Source: Blasia pusilla
Taxonomy: Eukaryota > Marchantiophyta > Marchantiopsida > Blasiales
Direction of reading: 5' to 3'
NCBI GenBank assembly: GCA_050084515.1
Contig: CM114274.1
Span: 6,882,001-6,946,000 of the forward strand
DNA: 64,000 nucleotides
Below, one piece after another: positions 50,812 to 61,900 of the stretch. A program made the position numbers and the translations under genes. Below the pieces are notes generated by a model. That model was not told the origin of the DNA. It saw nothing but the letters and a program-made list of their open reading frames with translations, and searched no databases. Positions within the stretch are counted from its first letter, which is position 1; each line of letters begins with the position of its first letter.

Positions 50812-52361
50812 CATGCATCTGCCTTTTTATGTTGGTTAAGGGTGGACTCTAGTATGGAGGACCACATGACATCTCACTCTAGTCAGAGGGTAGATGGCCA
50901 GCCTTCAGATCCTAAGGTTGGAGACGGTAGTACGGATCAGCGTGATATTCATGATGATGCGTTAGTGTTGGAGTTCCTACGGATCAATAGGGTGCCAGGA
51001 ATAGTGAGTGCCAAGGAGCGAGACCGTGTTCTTCAACGTGCTAAGAGGTATCGATTGGAGGGAACACACATTCTCCGTGTGTGGGAGGATGGTAGAGTAC
51101 GAGTAGTGCCGCATTTGGCTCAGATAGAGCGCATTGTGCGACATGCCCATGAGGAGTTGGGACATTTTGGGGTAAAGCGTACATATAGCTTACTCCTTGG
51201 TCAGTATTGGTGGCGTGGCATGCATACTCAGGTGCAGCAGTTGGTATCACGTTGTATGGTTTGTGACCGGGTGAGGGCATCATTCAATGCCCCTACACCA
51301 CAGTTACACCCCTTGCCTATTATGGGGTCGGGTTACCGTTGACTGTACGACATCATCGATATGTGTTGGTGATAGTGGAGCATTTTTCCAATTGGATTGA
51401 GTTGGTGGCATTTCCTGACAAGGAAAGTGAGGGAGCGGCGTATGCGTTTCTTGATAGAGTGCTTAGTCATTTTGGTGCACCAGCTGAAGTGCTGACCGAC
51501 CAGGGTATAGAGTTTCAAGGTGAGTTTCAGGTCTTGTGTGACAAGGCGTTGATTGATCATCAGACCACGTCTCGAGATCAGCCAGAGGCGGATGGTTTGG
51601 CTGAGCGTGTGGTTCAGACGGTGAAGAGGGCATTATGCAAGTATGGCCTAAAGAAGGGGCATCTTGGAGACTGGGATATTCAGTTGCCATGGTTAGCCAT
51701 GGGGTATAGGTTCAATCGCCAAGCATCCTTGGCTTCCTTCTCAACTTATTTTCTGTTATACGGCCGAGATCCAGACTTGCCAGCAACAATTTGTCGGGAG
51801 TCTAGTGAGGTGGTGGGTGAATCTTGATGACCCAGAGATATGGATGAGAGTGTGTTCTCAGCGGGCAGAGCTCTTTCGGAGAGTTATGCCAACAGCCTTT
51901 GAGAATCTTGCCATTGCTCAACACAGGGATACGTTGCGGTATGCAACCATTCGGGGTGGAGGTTATCGACCATCGATTTGTAGATTCCATGTGGGGGACT
52001 ATGTCTATTTGCAGCAGATTGCATCAACAACGTTGGATGTGATGGCAGGCCGCACTATTTTACGAGTGCGTGAGATGTTAGCTTCTGGAGTTCTCATGTT
52101 GGAGGGTCGTGATGGAGTTGTTTGGAAGGACCATGTGCGTAATTGTCCGCCATGTCATCTTACAAATGTGGATGGTACTATTGACCCAAGCTTAGCCATG
52201 ATACGTGCTAGCTTGAGGTGCATGTTGTGTGGGTCTGCTGGTAACGCATAAAATGTATGTTGGTGTGTGATCGGTGTTCTAGGGGTTGGCACATGATGTG
52301 TTTGACTCCACGATTGGATTTTATTCCTATTGGAAGGTGGGTTTGTCCTCGATGTACTTAG
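50812..52361 (+). pseudogene. integrase with C-terminal PHD finger, right copy
   Basis: The 50842-51342 frame has the HHCC zinc-binding domain: HEELGH (His103, His108) and CMVC (Cys138, Cys141). A deletion/frameshift around 51325-51345 removes the first catalytic Asp of the DDE core. The shifted frame (51339-51827) keeps LTDQGIEF (second Asp) and DGLAERVVQ (Glu). A third frame (51805-52251) holds the C-terminal module with GDYVYLQQ and AGRTILRVREML. The PHD finger spans 52219-52355: CMLC, a frameshift in the loop, CDRC, GWHMMC, GRWVCPRC, then TAG. Its match to the left copy proves that the PHD belongs to the family. Inactive. Confidence 0.86.
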
Positions 52362-52524
52362 GAGAGGTAGATGACTTGATCTTTGCATAATATGGATTAC
52401 AGATATGTGACTAACGATGGGGCAACCTAGCACCCGGCCTTCTGATTTGTGCACCCACGAAGGTGTATAGCATATAGTAGATGTATAAGGCTACCTGGGA
52501 GTTAGAGGGACCTAACCACCAGTT

Positions 52525-52533
52525 AGGGGGGCG
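52525..52533 (+). other. polypurine tract of the right retrotransposon
   Basis: AGGGGGGCG, preceded by GACCTAACCACCAGTT, and conserved at the equivalent place in the left copy. Block A begins immediately after it. Confidence 0.65.
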
Positions 52534-52534
52534 A

Positions 52535-52640
52535 GTTGTGGTACACTTATATTTGTGGATGCTCTCGTCTATGTTATGTATGTATGTGAGTATGGTCTGT
52601 CAACGATGTATGTTGTATGACGATGTGGATTCGCACAACA
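52535..52640 (+). repeat. 106-bp block A, first copy
   Basis: GTTGTGGTACACTTAT ... GATTCGCACAACA directly follows the polypurine tract and recurs at 53011-53116 at the very end of the element. Confidence 0.85.
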
Positions 52641-52642
52641 AC

Positions 52643-53010
52643 TGCCATGATCATACGGATTATGTCGTAGAGTATAGTGTGGTAGTAGAGGCCATAACTT
52701 ATGTAGGGCCGTAGTGTCTAGGTAGAGATGCGGTTTCATACATAGGGTTGGAGGTTACTCAGTCAAGGGTGACTTTTCCAGTAGGGCCCGCTCTTAGGTT
52801 GGAGGATATAATGTGGAGTGCACTCAAAGAACAGTTAGTTCTTTGAGTTGAGCTTGTTGCGTTAGGAGTTAGCCTTGGTAGTGAGTAGAGCTCTTAGCTA
52901 TGGTGGTTCCCGCAAGCTTCGACCTGGATTCTCCCATCGTGGAGTGGGTTTGGCTCGATTGTATGTGATTCTATACGTGTTTTATGACAGTAGGTCTTTC
53001 ACGGATTTCA
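52643..53010 (+). repeat. 368-bp terminal direct repeat (block B), 3' copy
   Basis: Starts TGCCATGATCATACGG, ends CACGGATTTCA, and matches 43348-43715 along its whole length. It lies between the two copies of block A. Confidence 0.85.
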
Positions 53011-53116
53011 GTTGTGGTACACTTATGTTTATGGATGCTCTCGTCTATGTTATGTATGTATGTGAGTATGGTATGTCAACGATGTATATTGTATGACGAT
53101 GTGGATTCGCACGACA
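53011..53116 (+). repeat. 106-bp block A, second copy, terminal
   Basis: Second copy of 52535-52640, ending ...GATTCGCACGACA at the junction with the right flank. Confidence 0.85.
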
Positions 53117-53370
53117 CTCTCAACACCATGGCTCTCAAATGTGTGCTCTCACATGTCTCTCATAATGTCAAACCAAACCCACTCTCCTAATGTGAGGCTT
53201 GGGTTACACTCACAATGCAAGCAATACCATAGTTGCGCCGCCTCATGCCAACCTTAGGTTTACCGGGACCTCAACAGGTCGTCCTCGACCTCCTGAGCCT
53301 GTCCTACTCTACTCGCAAAGGGGCTCTACCAGATCTCTCCGATCTATCCTAAAATGTCGTGACGGAGGAG
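53117..53370 (+). repeat. dispersed repeat Z, right part after the retrotransposon
   Basis: Resumes repeat Z exactly where it broke off at 43347 (after the duplicated CTCT), through ACTCTCCTAATG and CATAGTTGCGCCGCCTCATG. It jumps by an internal deletion to the Z end (CCGATCTATCCTAAAATG). Confidence 0.7.
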
Positions 53371-54213
53371 GAATTTTGAAAAACAATTAATATGTTGCAA
53401 ATTGATTTAAAAATCTTGTGAGAACCTAAGCTTCGTAGAAATGACTTGAACCAATGTTAAATTTGGCTAGAGTTTCCATGAGATTCCTAGAGATGTTTTG
53501 GTATCTTTGGATAAAAGTATAAATTATCAATGCATATGAGATTTAGTTTTTGACCTCAGGGATTTAAATCAATCCCTCAGGAGAGAAAATTGGGTGGGAT
53601 TTAGGAGTAATTTGGGAGTGCTCTTTGTTGTAGTTGTTGCTAGATTTTGAAAGAGATCTTTTGAGGTTTATTTTATAATAAAGTGGATATATAAATTTTT
53701 AGCCTTGTTTAGAAAATCTTAAAGTACGGGGGGCTAAAAATGGGTGCCACACACTTTTAGTGCATTTCGTAAGGAATCTCATTGAAAAATTTATGAGGAA
53801 AATATTCCACTTTCGTGTGAAATTCAAAATTTTTGAATAAATATTTTTTTATTCCGAAAGGGATTGAGCGCATTGGGAATGAATGACATGATCCCAGTTG
53901 CAAATACCTCCACTTAAAAAAGAAGAAGAAATAAAAACTAATTGGTGTTGGGAGACTCCCAATTGTGTGGAATTTAAATCTCCCATTTCCCAAATGGGAA
54001 TAACATTACATTTCTTAAAAAAATGATCCGAAACGGTTAAGTTAGAGTGAAAATCTAGTGGTAAGACAATCTAAATGTACCACAAAGAAATCCATTTTTA
54101 AACGTTTCCAAAATGACATAAAAGGGGTCATACGTTAAGGAGTTAAACATCAAACTAAGTCTGAAAATTTACATTTTTAAGTGAGGCAACTGCCACTCTT
54201 ACCATTCATGACA
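53371..54213. other. AT-rich intergenic DNA
   Basis: No gene. Contains TTTTGAGGTTTATTTTATAATAAAGTGGA near 53652-53681 (landmark GGTTTATTTTATAATAAAG), which recurs near 56504-56534. Confidence 0.5.
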
Positions 54214-54457
54214 CTAGAGCGTTGCTCGTGCTATGCACGGGTGACATGAAACTTGGGGAAAAAATTTGGGTATGGAGGAACGGTATGCACCTCCATCCGT
54301 GACCCGTCCATACTTCATAGACCAAACGTTTCCACCCCCTTCATTCATTGATTAAATCTAATTCCCGTTTTGCCACATGTCACCACCAAAAAAACCCCCA
54401 TAGGACAAGTGTCAACAGGAGGAGGATTCTAACCCCATCCTCTCTTAATAATATCGA
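54214..54457 (-). mobile_element. non-autonomous Helitron, 244 bp
   Basis: On the minus strand the 5' end is TCGATATTATTAAGAG preceded by A. The 3' end has the hairpin CCCGTGCATAGCACGAG, a spacer, and CTAG followed by T. Same terminal design as the elements at 10979 and 15903. Confidence 0.72.
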
Positions 54458-55130
54458 TAAACACTTGGAAACCAAACTATGATTAACAAAGCATGAATCG
54501 GAGTTTTAGATTTATTACTTTATAAATAAACGAATTAGTATATTTTGAGGAGACTCTAAATTTCTAATCTAATGAATTACAAGTTAGTGTTTTAGCGCTC
54601 AGATTTCTACACACAAACCAGCCAGCCAATAGGTCATTTAATAATGAATCCAAGTTTGAGATTTAATATAAGCTTTTTAGTGCTTAGAGAAGTCATAGTA
54701 GGATTGAAGTACAATCTTTGCTTTTCTTCTAGAATCAAGTTTGGTTTCATCACGACACAATTTTCAAAATTCAGAATTCACCATTTCTCTTTCTAGATTG
54801 TGTGCTCTAAGGCAACGATTTGCCCTATTGTTGGTTTGTTTTAAGGTAACTATTTAATGGAGGTTCTTTCGAGGTTTCAAATTACAGAATTACGATAATG
54901 ATCTTTTCTAAATTATTTTACGTGAGTCAAACAGTTTTTTTCTTAATCGTGTTTAGCAAGGCATCTTGCATAACACAAATATGCCTACTAGTTGAATAGG
55001 ATCAAGATGTCTCCTTTTCTCATGGGGACACTTTTTTTTCGCATGTGGAGATATTAATTAATTAATTTTTTACAAGCATGTACTAATTGTTTATTTTCAA
55101 AGAAATCATATTTTCAAAAAGTCTAAGATA
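54458..55130. other. AT-rich intergenic DNA
   Basis: No feature recognised. Confidence 0.5.
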
Positions 55131-56404
55131 ATTTATATCTTCAATATCAATATCAATTGAGTCTTGGAAACTTTTGGTCAACTTCTTGGCCCAAATACCT
55201 TTGAGGGAGAGGATGGTGTCTTTGCTTCACGACAAGCTATCTACCCTATTTCTTTTGGAGGGGTAGACTATCCTCCACAGTCATATCTGCTCCCACACCC
55301 TTTTTGGGAGTTGGGCGTTGATAGCACCGATTATGGCTTCAAGGTTTCTCCAAGGAGATACTCTTGATAGATCATATCGCCCATGTAGAGGAGAGGGACT
55401 TATTATTTCAACAACAATTGAGATCTGCACGAGATCTTCCTCTTGCTACACAAGCAATTCTACCCCCTTTCAGTCAATTGATTACGGAAGGGCTTGATCG
55501 ACTTCAAGAGCATATCTCCAAGAATCTGCATCAAATCAACTTTTCCAGCATTCTCTCTGAAGCATCCTCTGACGCTCATCGAGATTGTTTGCGTTCATGT
55601 GCGAGTGTTGGAGCGGGGGCGTGGCTTACTGCAAATCCTCGTATTCTTCCATTTCGTCTTCCTCAAAGTATATTCTCGACAGCTTTGCGATTACGTCTTG
55701 AACTTCGCCATCCTTCTCTGTTAAGTGTGCCAAATTGTGTATGCGGGGATCCCATTGATGCCAAGGGTATCCATATTCTCCGATGTGCACATGGTGGAGA
55801 ACGAACGGCCATACATGATGTCATTAGAGAGGTGGTAGCATCGGTGGCTCGTACTACATGATACACCGTTGGGCAAGAGCAACTCCATGTCCTACCTTCA
55901 ACCACACAAGCAACCTCTCGTCGGAGAGTGGATCTTGTTATGTCTCGAGGTGGATTCCGGACACTAGGTGATGTGGTGGTTGCTGATCCAACACGTTCTG
56001 ACTTGGTGTGTCGAGCCGCACATACCAAAGGTTTGGTGGCCGAAGCTACAGCAAGAATCAAGGAGTTAAGTTATGCTGTGAGACATGCGACTGATGGATT
56101 TATTCCTTTTGCAGTGGAATTATTCGGTCATTTACATGTGTCTTTTCATACTTTCCTGAAAACATGTGCTCACCACTCCCTCGAGAATCATCACCTTGCC
56201 CCTTATCGTAGTCCTTCTCTCTCTGTAGTTAATATTTTATTTTCGGCAATGCATCTCATTGGCCTTACAACGTGCACAAGCCTTGCCATTGATACCTGGT
56301 GTGGAGGTGGTGGGGGGTCGCTCGCCTCGTCATCCATTCACGTCTGACCAACCACTCGTGTTTTTGTCAGATTTGTTTCAGGTTATCAATCGTGTAGCTC
56401 GTTG
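55131..56404 (+). pseudogene. C-terminal fragment of a non-LTR-type retroelement protein
   Basis: Frame 55364-55861 continues after a TGA (55859) in 55928-56347. It shows a helical stretch with SASVGAGAWLTANP-like wording, then CVCGDPIDAKGIHILRCAHGG, a Cys/His zinc-type motif (CxC...H...C) and HDVIREV. Next comes RRVDLVMSRGGFRTLGDVVVADP, which resembles the C-terminal endonuclease-like domain found in some retroelement proteins. The upstream frame (55164-55367) appears to be the same protein with a frameshift. No RT is present, so it is a 5'-truncated fragment. A decayed host gene is the alternative. Confidence 0.5.
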
Positions 56405-56749
56405 AGTCGGTGTTCGCGTTGACTAGTTGCCATTTTCTTTTTTGCATTCTTTTATGTATTTTTTGACTCCTCTTTGGAGATGTTATTACCTTTCTTTGTC
56501 CACTTTTGAGGTTTATTTTATAATAAAGTGGACACACGAATTGAGTTCATAAAAGAATTTATATTTTTTCTTAAGCCCGAACGAATGTGACGTGGGATCA
56601 TGTAGACACCTTTTCAGGTCTGATTTTGTGGACTTTTATGAGTCACCCTTTTCTGTCCATTAAACCACTCTTTTCCGAAGGATGAGGCTGAAAGTTCTTT
56701 TGAGCTCATCAATGAAAGTCCTTCTGTACTCCAACTTTACTACAAGAGG
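56405..56749. other. region between retroelement fragment and tandem array
   Basis: Holds the second copy of the GGTTTATTTTATAATAAAG phrase (about 56509-56530). No gene recognised. Confidence 0.45.
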
Positions 56750-58670
56750 CTCGTCCGATGATGACAAATGTTGGGATACGCAATCGAGCGTTCATCGAAG
56801 AATGAATGGGGGAAGAGGGTGAAACTACGGACAGAGCAGGCTGCGGAACTGTACGATTCTAACAGGTTATTTTGCCACGGAAGTTTCTGGCGATGGCTCT
56901 TTTGCACTTCACTTCATCCGCCTATGACAAATACTGGAATACGAAATAGGAGCAATGGTTTAAAGGTGGAAATTTTTGAAATTACGGACAAAGCAGGCTG
57001 CGGAAATGTGTGATTCTTGCATATTCTCTTACCCCGGAAGTTTCTGGCAATGGTTCTTTCGCACTTGACTTCATCCGCTCATGAAAAAATAATGGAATAC
57101 GCAAGCGGAGCGATGATTGGAAGGTGGAAGAATTTGAAACTACGGACAGATCAGGCAGCGGGAAACTACGGACAGAGCAGGCTGCGGAACTGTACGATTC
57201 TAACAGGTTATTTTGCCACGGAAGTTTCTGGCGATGGCTCTTTTGCACTTCACTTCATCCGCCTATGACAAATACTGGAATACGAAATAGGAGCAATGGT
57301 TTAAAGGTGGAAATTTTTGAAATTACGGACAAAGCAGGCTGCGGAAATGTGTGATTCTTGCATATTCTCTTACCCCGGAAGTTTCTGGCAATGGTTCTTT
57401 CGCACTTGACTTCATCCGCTCATGAAAAAATAATGGAATACGCAAGCGGAGCGATGATTGGAAGGTGGAAGAATTTGAAACTACGGACAGATCAGGCAGC
57501 GGGAATCTAGAATTCTAGAAAAAAAATTGCCCCGGAAGGTTTTGGCGATGGCTCTTTTACACTTCACTTCATCCGCTTATGCCAAATACTAGAATACGCA
57601 ATCGGAGCGATAATGGATGATCGAAAGGTGGAAGAATTTGAAACTACAGGCAGATCAGGCTGCGGGAATGTAGGATTCTTGCAAATTCTCTCGTTTCGGA
57701 ATCTTCTGGCAATGGTTCTTTTGCACTTCACTGCATCCGCTTATGAAAAATACTGGAATACGCAATCGGAGCGACGATTGAAAGGTTGAAGAAGTTGAAA
57801 CTAAAGACGGATCAGGCTGGGGAAATGTGTGATTCTTCCAAATTCTCTTGCCCCATAAGTTCGTGGCTATGGCACTAAAGACGGATCAGGCTGGGGAAAT
57901 GTATGATTCTTGCAAATTCTCTTGCCCCATAAGTTCGTGGCTATGGCACTTTTGCACTCTACTTCATCGTCGGAAGATCATACAATTATCACTGTTGAGT
58001 AGAGTAAGAAATGGAAGTGATGATCGACTGGTAGATGAGTTTTAGACTTGAGACAGATCGGATCCGGAGAGGTACGATTCTCGCAAGTTCTTTTGCCCCG
58101 GAAATCCCTGGCGATGTTTCTTCTGCACTCCACTTCATGGTCGGAAGCTCACAATTATCACATATGTTGGAATAAGAAAGTACGGTGATAATCGACCGGT
58201 GGACGAATGTCAAAGGTACCAGAGATCAGGACGCGGAAGTGTATGGTTCGTGCAATTTTTTTTCCCCCGATAATCCCTGGCAATGGTTCTTTTGCATTCC
58301 CTTCATCTTCGCACTTCATCACTAACTTGCCACGAATAGTGGAACACTCGATGACGATGGACTGGCGGAAGAATTTGAAACTAAAGACGGATCAGGTGTG
58401 GACAAGTTTGATTCCGAGAAATTATTTTGCCCAGAAATAATTTCTCGGAAAGAGAGTTCCTTCGCACTCCACTTCATCGCCAGAAGCTCATACAATTATC
58501 ACAAGTGTTGGAATACGCAATCGCGGCAATGAAAGGTTGCAAGAAGTTATGTTCGAAGTACAGACGCATCAGACACCGGAAATGTCTTAACCAGACCTGC
58601 TTGCCCATACCGAGCTTAGTAGCCACGTGAATCACGAAGCCTTTTAATGCCTTATTCCTTGCGAACACCA
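56750..58670. repeat. tandem repeat array, units of about 150-190 bp
   Basis: The phrases TGGAATACGCAAT, GAAACTACGGACAGA-CAGGCTGCGGAA, GATTCTTGCAAATTCT, TTTCTGGC-ATGG and GCACTTCACTTCATCCGC recur in the same order about eleven times. Units diverge towards the right end. Two consecutive double units, 56822-57162 and 57163-57503, are almost identical (341-bp period), the sign of a recent duplication. Small open frames in it repeat the same peptides and are not genes. Confidence 0.88.
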
Positions 58671-58984
58671 ATTCTAATTCTCACTATTCACTTCGTCCTC
58701 AGCACGCAGGTGTCTACAGTTTTCTACCAATGGATTTCGCATTTCTAGCATCTCTTATTTTCGTCTGCTGCACTCGACCTGTAGCACTATAGTGAATTAG
58801 ATCAAATTGAATGCGCGTGTGGAGGCCCCTGTGCTCTTTTCTGATTTTTTGAAGACAGACTTCTCATAGTGAGCATAATGAGACAGAGTAGCGTTGCCAG
58901 AGATTGAGAGGAATAGAGTTCCAGACCCTTCGTGCGAGTCAGCCGGCGGGGAACATGGAGTGGCGTGCAATGCAGTGTGCACAT
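58671..58984. other. 3' flank of the carotenoid-isomerase-like gene
   Basis: About 315 bases between the tandem array and the stop codon of the minus-strand gene; it should hold that gene's 3' UTR. No separate feature. Confidence 0.5.
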
Positions 58985-61900
58985 TCAGAGTCCAATGGCA
59001 TCCAGAAGCTTCGTGTGCTCCCACAGAGGTGCTAAAGTGTTGGCCGTGACCAGACCACTCGCTGCAACTGCAGGAATTCCAATTCCCGGGAAAGTGGAAT
59101 CCCCGCAACAGTACAGGTCCTTGATGGGAGTGGAGTGACCCGGGAATGTCATCTGCCCTGCCCGAATGGCCGGACCGTACGTGCCACGAGCTCTCCGGAT
59201 AAAGCGTTCGTGTGTAAGGGGTGTGCCCACCAATTTCACATCGCAATTGCTCCGGGAGAATCCTGGTCCAAGTGCCCTCTCCACCGCTCTCCACAACACC
59301 TGATCGCAAGCTCCGGGAGGACCGATAGTTAGACACTGTTTTCACAGTCAATACTGTCTCAGATCTGTTCATTCATAACCAGACCGGGAAAGACAAGCGC
59401 AAGAGACTGAGCAGCAACTTCAGATGGTCCCGATTCTTCACACTGCATCGCCCACTTCGGTTGGCAGTTTCACTGACGCGACACCGGTAGGCACTATGGT
59501 TTCACGCTCAATTTCTGAGTGGCGAAAATCGTTGCAAATCTCTTTGATTGTTCCCAAGATGTGAGCCTTCACAAGATTCAGATCGCTTTGAACATCTCGG
59601 TGGGAAACTATTACAAAAGCTACTAATATGGAATTTCAACAGCTACTGATAGTGTGGTTACCGAGTGTCATCAGGAAGAAATTCGATGGGATGGGAATTG
59701 ACATCCATACATGTGCGGCTTGTGGGAATTGTATGTGCGCCCCTTGAGGTCGCAGCAGCTTGATTATTATGTTAAACCTCTTCTGTTAGACTTGGCTGTA
59801 ACAACACCTCTAAGTTCGTTCTGGATAGATTGTGGGAAGATATCAACTTCTGAGGATTTCACTGGAGAAGAACGCTCGAAGGAACATACCTCCGATCTCT
59901 CCTCCTTGAGCTGTTTGTATTCAGCACTGCCGCGAGCGACTCCCTCCCACATACGGTAAGGTTCTGTGCCCGGAGTATATGCATGCAGTACATGCCTCCC
60001 AGGTGGAGCCAGGTTAGAATCAAGAACACTTGGTATGGATATCAGCACAACATTTTGCGGTGCATCCACTCCTACGTCCCAGTCATTGACGACGATGTGA
60101 TGCACCTCCAGGTCTTCGGGTAGATTCTGTAAGAAAAAACATAAAACTAAAAATTCAGTCGTCTGAATTCTGCCACCACCATCTGCATGTAGTCTCTATT
60201 TCACCTCAAAGTTTCGGGCTGTGGTTGTGGACATTTAGCGACTATTCCCGTCATCAGAACATGAGAGCAGAGGAGTTTGCTGTGAGCACAGTTGAAGAAA
60301 CCAAACATGCGAAAGACTCCAAGCGAGATCTTACTTTAGCATCTATGCCGAGATGCAAATGCATAAAAGAGTCGCACTGAGGTGTATCTTCAGCCCTTCG
60401 TCGCAATTCCTCTGGGACGACATCCTCAGCCAGCAAGGGAACGGTATTCCACGAAGATGTATTGGTTACAACAGCTTTGCGTGCCTTCACAAACTGAGCG
60501 ACAGCAAAAGCCTCATTAAACTTCCAGACATCCAATCTCCATAGTGCAACAGATATGTGCTAACCTTTACGAGTGAGTGTTTTGCCTTTCAGACGGTGGA
60601 AGTCATCACTACATACAAGATTCACTGACATATAAGTCCAAGGTGTCCATGCTTTCATGATACTAGAATTCTGAAGAAACGCTCATCAACTCGTAAATCA
60701 TGCAAGCTTTAGTGTTTGCGTCCATCAACTAAACTTTGTTACACACACGCACAGAAAACTTCCATGAGCAAATCTTCTCCTCATTTGAATCTTCGCTGGA
60801 GTTTCAGATCAAAAGCCTTATTAGAGACAGCGACAGAGGTGTACATAAGGTCTGCAAGAAGACCACTTGATCTTGATTATGGATTTCCAACTGAAGTGCA
60901 AATATTCTGGGATTGTGGAAATCAGGAGCAAGCAAGGCAGGAGCAACTCACACGACCACCCCGCAGCCGCACTCCGACAGCTCGCCCTGCTTCCACAACA
61001 ATTTCGTCTACATGAGACCCCACGGCAAGTCTCCCTCCATACTTTTCCAAACCTCGCACAAGAGCCCCGACTATAGCTCCTGTGCCACCGACTGGGTACT
61101 CAAGCATACATCCAGGCTTATACCACTCCCCAAACATGTACACCTGACACCCCATTGTTCCCAAGCCACTTCAATTTCCAATCAGCTATGAAGTACTTGC
61201 TCGTTTTGTAATCTGACCAAGCACAAATCTAAAACCTGAAGCACTAAGAACAAGGAAATTGCAAGAGAATGAAGGAATTCTGAGCAGTGCTGCACCGATT
61301 CCAGACGAAAAGTGGGGATGCTCACCACTTCGGCAGCTAGGGTAGCATCAGCTTTGAGGCCTGACAGCAAGAACGATAGCAGATCAACCCAGTTGCGAAC
61401 AAACCGATTTTGCACTCCAGCTGAATCGACTATATCCGAGAAAGGCCCTACTAGCTTGGAAGGACCTCCAGAGGAAGCCGTTTGGATGAATGACTTCAAC
61501 AGACCAGGTGCATACCGAGCAAAAGCCGTGATCACCACTCCCAAATCCCCCCTGAGTGCTGCAGGTGGCAAAGCCATCGCTGCTCCCGAAAGTGGTTTCA
61601 CTGCTTCCTGATGCACCCCACTTTACTTTTAATTACTGGCCACTGATTGTGCGTAGGTGCGCATCCTCGAAGAAACTTCTCAAGCTTTGTCAGGAAACTC
61701 TTCCTCGATTCCGAATCAAAGGCTACTGATTCTGATTATGTTAAACATCCTCGGGAGCACTTTGTAAGCTCTGTCAACAAAGTCTTGCCCCCAATTTCAA
61801 TGATTACTACCGATTGAGCATATGTTTCGCATCCTCAGAAAAGCTTTTCAAGCTGACTATGAACCCGTCCTCCAGTTTTAAGAAATTCCTACTGGTTGAG

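Larger units (their letters stand above)
43348..53116 (+). mobile_element. Ty3/gypsy-type retrotransposon carrying a DNA methyltransferase and PHD finger, right copy (decayed)
   Basis: The element begins TGTCATGACC and ends CGCACGACA, so its tips are TGTC and GACA, perfect inverted ends of LTR type. It interrupts repeat Z: the left flank ends CCAATCTCTCT and the right flank starts CTCTCAACACC, while the uninterrupted copy at 33806-33825 reads CCAATCTCTCTCAACACC. That implies a 4-bp target duplication, CTCT. Internal order is gag, protease, methyltransferase, RT, RNase H, integrase, PHD, polypurine tract. At least a dozen in-frame stops and several frameshifts make it inactive. LTR layout is irregular (see the repeat entries). 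Confidence 0.88.

Noticed and set aside
56768-57354. Two identical small proteins repeated in the tandem array
   Set aside because: The frames repeat because the 341-bp unit is duplicated; they have no domain and are not conserved in other units.
56750-58670. CRISPR-like array
   Set aside because: Units are 150-190 bp, diverged, without short constant repeats and unique spacers, and the DNA is plant nuclear.
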